Source: Strigamia acuminata
Taxonomy: Eukaryota > Arthropoda > Chilopoda > Geophilomorpha > Linotaeniidae
Reading direction: 5' to 3'
Assembly (NCBI GenBank): GCA_949358305.1
Contig: CASHSZ010000121.1
Location: 92,501 to 143,000 of the forward strand
Length of the DNA: 50,500 nt
Position 1 is the stretch's first letter; every line of letters starts with the position of its first letter. Positions 44,586-50,500 of the stretch are shown piece by piece. A program made the translations under genes and the position numbers. Below the pieces are notes generated by a model. It saw nothing but the letters and a program-made list of their open reading frames with translations, was not told the DNA's origin and did not search any database.

Positions 44586-47500
44586 GTAGGTCGGGAAATA
44601 GAACGCGTTCGTCCCGGCGAATAGTGGCAGCTGGGGTCGTCGAGTGAGTGGCGGCGGCAGCGGCAACCTCGATGACTCGCCCCGAAAATAAAGTCCCGCG
44701 TCGGCATCCCTTCGTGCGTCCTTCGTCCGTCTAATCCTCGCAGCGCGTGCGGTCGCGTGCATTCTACTCGTGTCCGATGTAGCGACCGGTACGAGGTAAA
44801 AAAAATATCACACGAAAAAGAAAGACGATTAAAATTTTAATTCTCCGGTTGTGGAACCGACTTCGCGGTTCGTGCTTTAATCGTTAATTAGATTATCGTC
44901 GTCGCAATTTATCGGAATAAAATTTTTACGGAAAATTGACATTTCCGTATTTCATTTTCATCTTTCGGGGGTCTTGCGCCGTCATAATCGGAGCGAGTCT
45001 CGCTCGATGCGTTCGACGGACTTTGTGGGAGTTTCCAGATCGCCAGCGGAACGAGGGGCCGTGGCTCGTCCGAGCGGCGCAGTACCCGTCGAGTGGCGCG
45101 GTACCCGAGTTCTTGCATCCAACGGTGGACACATCTTTGTCGAGAGCACCTCTCGGTCTCAGACCGGCCTTCGGGCCGGTCAAAAAAAATAAACAAATAA
45201 ATAAATAAATAAATAAATAAACGAGTCGGCGAATAAAGGCGGTTGGGGTCGCTGGACGGTGGCGGTGGTGGTGGCAGCGGCAACCCCGACGACTCGTCGC
45301 AAAAGATAAGCTCCCGCGCCGGCATCCGTTTGCTCGTCTAAACCTCGCAGTGCGCGTGCGGTCGCGTGCATTCTACTCGTGTCCGATGTGGCGATCGGCA
45401 TAGATCACCCGAAAAAGGAAAGACGATTAAAATTTTAATTCTCCGGTCGTGGCACCGACTTTGCGGCTCGTGCTTTAACCGTTAATTAGGTTATCTTCGT
45501 CGTAATTCGTTGGAATAAAATTTTTATAGAAAATCAGCCGTTATGCATTTTATTTTCATCTTCCGGGGGTCTCGTGCCGTCGTAGTAGGCGTTAGTTTCA
45601 ATCATCGCGTTCTACGGATTTTGAGGGGATCCTCAGATCGAGACCAAAGTGAGAGGGCCGTCGCCCCCGTCTCGTGCGCCGCTCGATCCCCGTTGGATGA
45701 CAAGATGGCATTCGCCTCTCCCACCCGAGGATCGGTCGGTGGTGCGGTATTTATGCTTGTGCACCAAATGGGTGGTCGACAGGTCCCCAATCGGTCTCGG
45801 GCTCAGACTGGCCTTCGGGCCGGTCAAAATAACAAATAAATGAATAAATCGGAAATAGAACGCTCCCGTCCCGGCGAGACTAGGGGCGGGTGGCGTCGTT
45901 GAGCGGCGGCAGCGGCGGCGGTAGCCCCGACGACTCGCCCCGAAAAAAGGCTCCCGCACCGGCATTTCTTCGTCCGTCTAAACCTCGCAGCGCGCGTGCG
46001 GTCGCGTGCATTCTACTCGTGTCCGGTGTGGCGATCGGTACGGGGTAAAAAAAAAATATTACACGCAAAAGGAAAGACGATTAAAATTTTAGTTCTCCGG
46101 TCGTGGAACCGACTTTGTGGTTTGCGTTTTAACCGTTAATTAGGTTATCTTCGTCGCACTTTATCGCAATAAAAATTTTATAGGAAACCCGCCGCTCCGC
46201 ATTTTATTTTCACCTCCCGGGGGTCTTGCGCCGTCGTATTCGATGGCAGTCGCCTTCGGTGCGTTCAATTGACCCCGTGAGTGCTTTCGGATCGAGACCG
46301 ATGTGAGAGGTCGACATTCACGCCCCGACGATCGGTGCGGACCACTGGCATTTTTTCACCCATCCGTTTATCGGTCGTCGGTCCGATGCACGCTCCAGCC
46401 AGTGATTTTGTCGACGGGTCTCCGAGAGCGGTCTCGGTCTCAGACTGGCCTTCGGGCCGGTCAAAATAATAAATAAATAAATAAATAAATAAATGGATCG
46501 GAAATAGGTCGCACCCGTCCCGGCGAGAATAAGGGTGGGTGGCGTCGTTGAGCGACGTCAGCGGCAGCGACGTCAGCGGCAGCGACAGCCCCGACGACTA
46601 ACTCGCCCCGAAAATAAGGTCCTGCGCCGGCATCCGTTCGTTCGTTCAAACCTCGCAGCGCTCGTGCGGTCGCGTGCATTCTACTCGTGTCCGACGTGGC
46701 GATCGGTACGGAGTAAAAAAAAAAAAGATCATCAGAGAAAGGAAGACGATTAAAATTTTAATTCTCCAGTCGTGGCACCGACTTTGCGGTTCGTGCTTTA
46801 ACCGTTAATTAGGTTATCTTCGTTGTGGCAGATTCGAATAAAAGTTTTACAAAATAATCGTCGTTTTACATTTTTAAATCATTTCCCAGGGACCGTGTAC
46901 CGTCGCAGTCGATGCGAGTCCCGGTCATCGCATCCGATAGACATTGCGGACGTTTTTCAGATCGAGACTGGAGTACCTGTTGAGTACCAAATGGCCGGTC
47001 GGTCGTTGGTGTGGTTCCGTCTCCTAAAATGTTCGTCGCCATTTTCTGTTGGTCGAGTCGCCTACCATCCAATGGTCGGTCGGTGGGTCTCGGTCTCAGA
47101 CTGGCCTTCGGGCCGGTCAAAATAACAAATAAATGAATAAATCGGAAATAGAACGTCCCCGTCCCGGCCAGAATAGGGGCAGGTGGTGTCGTTGAGCGGC
47201 GTCAGCGGCAGCGACAGCCCGGACGAATCGCCCCGAAAATAAGGTCCTGCGCTGGCATCCGTTTGTTCGTTCAAACCTCGCAGCGCTCGTGCGGTCGCGT
47301 GCATTCTACTCGTGTCCGACGTGGCGATCGGTACGGAGTAAAAAAAAAAAAGATCATCAGAGAAAGGAAGACGATTAAAATTTTAATTCTCCGGTCGTGG
47401 CACCGACTTTGCGGTTCGTACTTTAACCGTTAATTAGGTTATCTTCGTCGTAATTCGTTGGAATAAAAATTTTATAGAAAATGAGCCGTTTCGTATTTTA

Positions 47501-48330
47501 TTTTCATCTTCCGGGGGTCTCGCGCCGTCGTTGTGGACGGGAGTCTTCCCGAACACGTTCGATGGGTTTTGCCAACACTTTCAGATCGAACTCGGGACTC
47601 GGGCCCGCCGCTCGGTCGAGCGGCGCACAGTACCCGCCGAGCGGCGCGGTATCCGATATAAAAGGACCCTTGCTTCGCCACGGTCTCAGACTGGCCTTCG
47701 GGCCGGTCAAAATAATAAATAAATAAATAAATAAATAAGTCCGAAAATGGAACGTATCCGTCCCGACGAATAGATGCGGTTGGGGTCGTTGAGCGACAGC
47801 GGCGGCAGCGGCAGCCCCGACGACTCGCCCCGAAAATAAGCTCCCTTACCGGCATTCCTTCGACCGTCTAAACCTCGCAGCATGCGTGCGGTCGCGTGCA
47901 TTCTACTCGTGTCCGATGTGGCGATCGGTACGAGGTAAAAAAAATATCACACGAAAAAAGAAAGACGATTAAAATTTTAATTCTTCGGTCGTGGGACCGA
48001 CTTTGCGGTCCGTGCTTTAACCGTTAATTAGGTTATCTTCGTCGTAATTCGTTGGAATAAAAATTTTATAGAAAATGAGCCGTTTCGTATTTTATTTTCA
48101 TCTTCCGGGGGTCTCGCGCCGTCGTTGTGGACGGGAGTCTTCCCGAACACGTTCGATGGGTTTTGCCAACACTTTCAGATCGAACTCGGGACTCGGGCCC
48201 GCCGCTCGGTCGAGCGGCGCACAGTACCCGCCGAGCGGCGCGGTATTTGATACCCGTCTCTGTAAAAGCAGCCGTGCTTTTTCGGTCTCAGACTGGCCTT
48301 CGGGCCGGTCAAAATAATAAATAAATAAGT
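43582..48330. repeat. Tandem array of eight diverged units of about 0.6 kb
   Basis: The unit marker (GATTAAAATTTTAATTCTCC, then GGTCGTGG-ACCGACTTTGCGG and CGTTAATTAGGTTATCTTCGTCG) occurs at about 43582, 44161, 44824, 45422, 46076, 46745, 47370 and 47964. Each unit then has CATCTTCCGGGGGTCTCG, a variable GC-rich part, a conserved GGTCTCAGACTGGCC hairpin and an (AAAT)n tract. A block on the other strand encoding MHATARA-type frames follows. The last unit is cut short at about 48330. Units differ far more than the 833-bp satellite units do, so this array is older or under constraint. Confidence 0.85.
43896..48310 (+). other. Eight conserved TTCG-loop hairpins, one per tandem unit
   Basis: An 8-bp stem GACTGGCC, loop TTCG and GGCCGGTC occurs at 43896-43915, 44487-44506, 45162-45181, 45806-45825, 46443-46462, 47099-47118, 47689-47708 and 48291-48310, each followed by AAAATAA. 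Two copies have substitutions. At 45162 a T.G wobble becomes C-G, and at 44487 a C-G becomes T.G, so pairing is kept. UUCG closed by C-G is an especially stable RNA tetraloop. This may be a structured RNA or a processing or termination signal; no promoter was identified. Confidence 0.5.
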
Positions 48331-49558
48331 CGAGAATGGGCCACCGCCGGCCGGTGGGGCCAATCGTCGCGGGTGGGTGGGGCAGGCAGCCAACCGTCCA
48401 CCGATCGATCGATCGATTGATTGATCGACCGACCAATCAATCGGTTTTCAGATTTCGGGTTTTCACGGGTCCCAGGTTTTTCAGGTTTTTCAGATTTTTC
48501 AGATTTCAGATTTCAGATTTCAGATTTCAGATTTCACATCGAATAATGTACGGAGTCTCTTCGGTGCCATTCTCATTTTGACCGTTAAGGACAGACAGAC
48601 TGCTCCTCGACCAGGACCGACTAATGCGACAACTAGACCCGTCGCCCGTCGCGCGAGCCCGCCTCATTTTTTTCGCTCGTTTATTCACGCTTAGTTTTAA
48701 GAAAAATTTTCAAATTTTACAAATGTACACAAATAAAAAGACCGTTTACTTTTCGCTCCAATTGTTTATTCTTTATACGCCTTTACAACTCTTACGAGAA
48801 GATAAATAGAAAGCGAGAAAATATAATCGATCAACCACGCCGTCGGCGCCTAACCCGAACCCGTAGTCCCCGCTTCGTTCTTCTCCTCCCCGTTCACGGG
48901 ACGGGCCGAACACCGAACACCGAGCGCCGAGCGCTGCGCGGGCACCCGGTGGCGCAACCGGGCAACATGACGCGGCACGATTCAAAACGCCGATCGTTTA
49001 TTCGTTTCATTTTATTTTGTTTCGTTTCGTTTCATTTTATTGTTTCACTTTGTTTTATTTTGTTTCATTTTTTCTTTTTAATTCGCATCGCCGAGCGTCG
49101 CGTCGCAGCGCCGTGACATCGAGGTGAACAGCGGATCAAGCTTTTTCCCGCCATTGTTGTGCCCTTCTCCTTCTTCGCGACGCACACGCGTACATATATC
49201 GGTTCGCTGGACTCCGTAGAGTGGGAAAAACAAACAAACAAACAAACAAAAAAAAAACGAACAAACGAGTAAGTAAGGCTATCCAATCGCATTATTTCTT
49301 AAAAAAAAAACAAACAAACGAGAGAAGAAACGGAACGGGCGAATAAAAACGGCGTGCCATGCGGGACAGCGTGCGTGAGCACGGAGGAGGGGGGAAACCC
49401 CGTCGATATCAAACGACTAGATTCAACGTTGGTTTTGTGGTTACTACTCGCGGCGCTATTATTTGTCCGTCCGTTCGTCCGTTAATCGGTCTAATGAATT
49501 AACCAATTAATTGATTAAACGACCAATTCGTTTATAAGTAGGCGATTGATCGACGAAA
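48331..49558. other. Intergenic region with short tandem repeats, no gene seen
   Basis: (GATC)-like repeats lie at about 48404-48428, a TTTCAGA tandem repeat at about 48478-48537, and TTTTATTTTG-type repeats at about 49008-49075. Minus-strand frames at 48773-48985 and 49065-49292 show no domain and no splice support. Confidence 0.5.
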
Positions 49559-50469
49559 ATGGACGACGAGCAACGAGGAGTGGGCGAAGAACGGACGGGA
49601 GTGAACCCCGAGGGCGGAGGTGTCACGGAGACCCACGCGGAAACAGGCGCCGAGGAGGTGGTGCACGTTTTGTCGTCGCCGAACGGAACAGCGGGAACCG
49701 AGAGCGCGGACCCGGGCGCCAGCCAGTCGTTTCCGAGCACGTTGTCCGGATTGGAAGGTGTACGCAAACCCCGTCCAATGTAAGTACCACGGCGCGACCG
49801 GGTTCGTGCGGGATACCATTTACATTCGTTTTCGTTTTTCGATAGACGACTCGACAGCGACAACGACGACGACAGCGACAATGGCAATGGCAACAACGGC
49901 GGGTGGCGGCGACAACGGCAACGGCGGCAACGAAGCCAACGACGGCAACAGCGGCGGTGACGGGGCAACGGGGCGCGAGGTCGAAGCCATGCAAGCCAAG
50001 ATCAACACCCTGGAAGTTGAACTGGAAGAATTGAGGTCGAACCTCGCCAACCACGGCGAAAGACTGGGGGCTCTCGAGGCGATGCTCCCAGTCCCTCCCA
50101 GCGGGTCGCAGTCGCAACAAACAGACTTTGGCTCCTACGACTCTGCGAAGGTTGAGCAACGGCGCCCGCCCGTGTCGTCGATTCACTCGTTTTTTCTTCT
50201 TCTTCTTCTTCTTCTTCGTTCAGGACAAGCCCGTTCGCAGCAGGGTGGGGATGTGTTGGCTGTGCCGCAGGAAGCGCGCGAACTACGCCTACGACGACGA
50301 CGACGGCGACGGCGACGACGACGACGGCGATGGGGGCGGATGGAAACCGGCTGGCCCACTCAAGGACATTGGCGATCACTGGCGGAGTGTGCACACCGTA
50401 GCCAGAGACTTTGAGGCGGCCAGGCAATTGCTGCGCGGCCACATCGGCACATTCGACGGCTTTTGCCAG
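49559..50469 (+). CDS. Zinc protein, third member of the CxxC/HWRxxH family (3' part outside window)
   Basis: The exons are 49559-49757, 49846-50150 and 50224-50469; a GTACGT donor at 50470 shows that the gene continues. Start ATG 49559-49561 (MDDEQRGVGEERTG). For exon 1 the donor GAAG|GTGTAC gives phase 1, which joins in frame to exon 2; the stronger-looking GTAAGT 20 bp later would lead to a stop. Exon 2 encodes an acidic Thr/Gly/Asn-rich region and a coiled coil (REVEAMQAKINTLEVELEEL). Exon 3 has CWLC, an Asp/Gly run, then DHWRSVH and a helix ending RQLLRGH. The C-x2-C ... HWRxxH ... R-x-LLR order matches the paralogues at 5172-5671 and 7539-8056. The exon also ends in phase 0 at the equivalent point. 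I predict that the next exon, beyond the window, carries a CPFC...HWxxAH finger. Confidence 0.65.
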
Positions 50470-50500
50470 GTACGTATGTATGCATGTGTTTCCTCGCGCG

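Noticed and set aside
48773-49292. Two minus-strand frames of 70-75 codons
   Set aside because: No recognisable domain, no splice partners, and overlap with simple repeats.
49779-49784. GTAAGT donor after CGTCCAAT in the first exon of the plus-strand zinc gene
   Set aside because: It gives phase 2 and leads to a stop in the next exon; the GTGTAC donor at 49758 gives a continuous frame. Alternative use is still possible.

Overview
The window is nuclear DNA of an intron-bearing eukaryote. Five multi-exon reading frames can be threaded through GT-AG introns with strong GTAAGT/GTGAGT donors and consistent phases. There are broken copies of eukaryotic ribosomal protein S23 (uS12), a full-length Ty1/copia LTR retrotransposon, a hAT-type MITE, and many tetranucleotide microsatellites, mostly (AAAT)n. 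I cannot name the lineage. The genes are GC-rich, low-complexity and mostly unfamiliar, and they sit in AT-rich intergenic DNA.

Layout. 1-3666 (minus): a long gene for a disordered Lys/Glu-rich protein, with a 631-bp hAT-like MITE just inside one intron. 5172-8250 (minus): two tandem paralogues of a small two-finger zinc protein, separated by scrambled inverted RPS23 pseudogene pieces. 8347-9215: a first patch of CpG-rich satellite. 9696-10994 (minus): a gene for an acidic coiled-coil protein with an apparent one-base frameshift. 11.5 kb: a tRNA-like Pol III box pair. 12303-12704 (minus): the last exon of another coiled-coil gene. 12.85-41.7 kb: almost 29 kb of complex satellite DNA. It is built from a 53-bp CCGTTAACGG-containing minisatellite, a conserved core of about 95 bp, AT-rich modules and flanking modules. 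The part from 23806 to 41705 is a giant inverted repeat flanked by TTAA on both sides. A copia element (25174-31651) has inserted into its left arm. 41996-42774 (minus): a three-exon gene for a disordered acidic protein. 43.58-48.33 kb: eight tandem units of about 0.6 kb, each with a TTCG-loop hairpin. 49559-50469 (plus): the 5' part of a third member of the zinc-protein family.

The two most interesting signals are these. (1) The copia polyprotein carries, between integrase and reverse transcriptase, a segment that matches the methyl-CpG-binding (MBD/TAM) fold, including both DNA-contacting arginines. The element sits inside CpG-dense satellite, so a methylation reader may steer integration, as chromodomains do for chromoviruses. 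(2) The window holds three copies of a small protein family built on CxxC ... HWRxxH ... LLR followed by a second CPFC ... HWxxAH finger. I do not recognise this family.

All gene models are hand-made from splice signals and phase. No transcript or database evidence was available.
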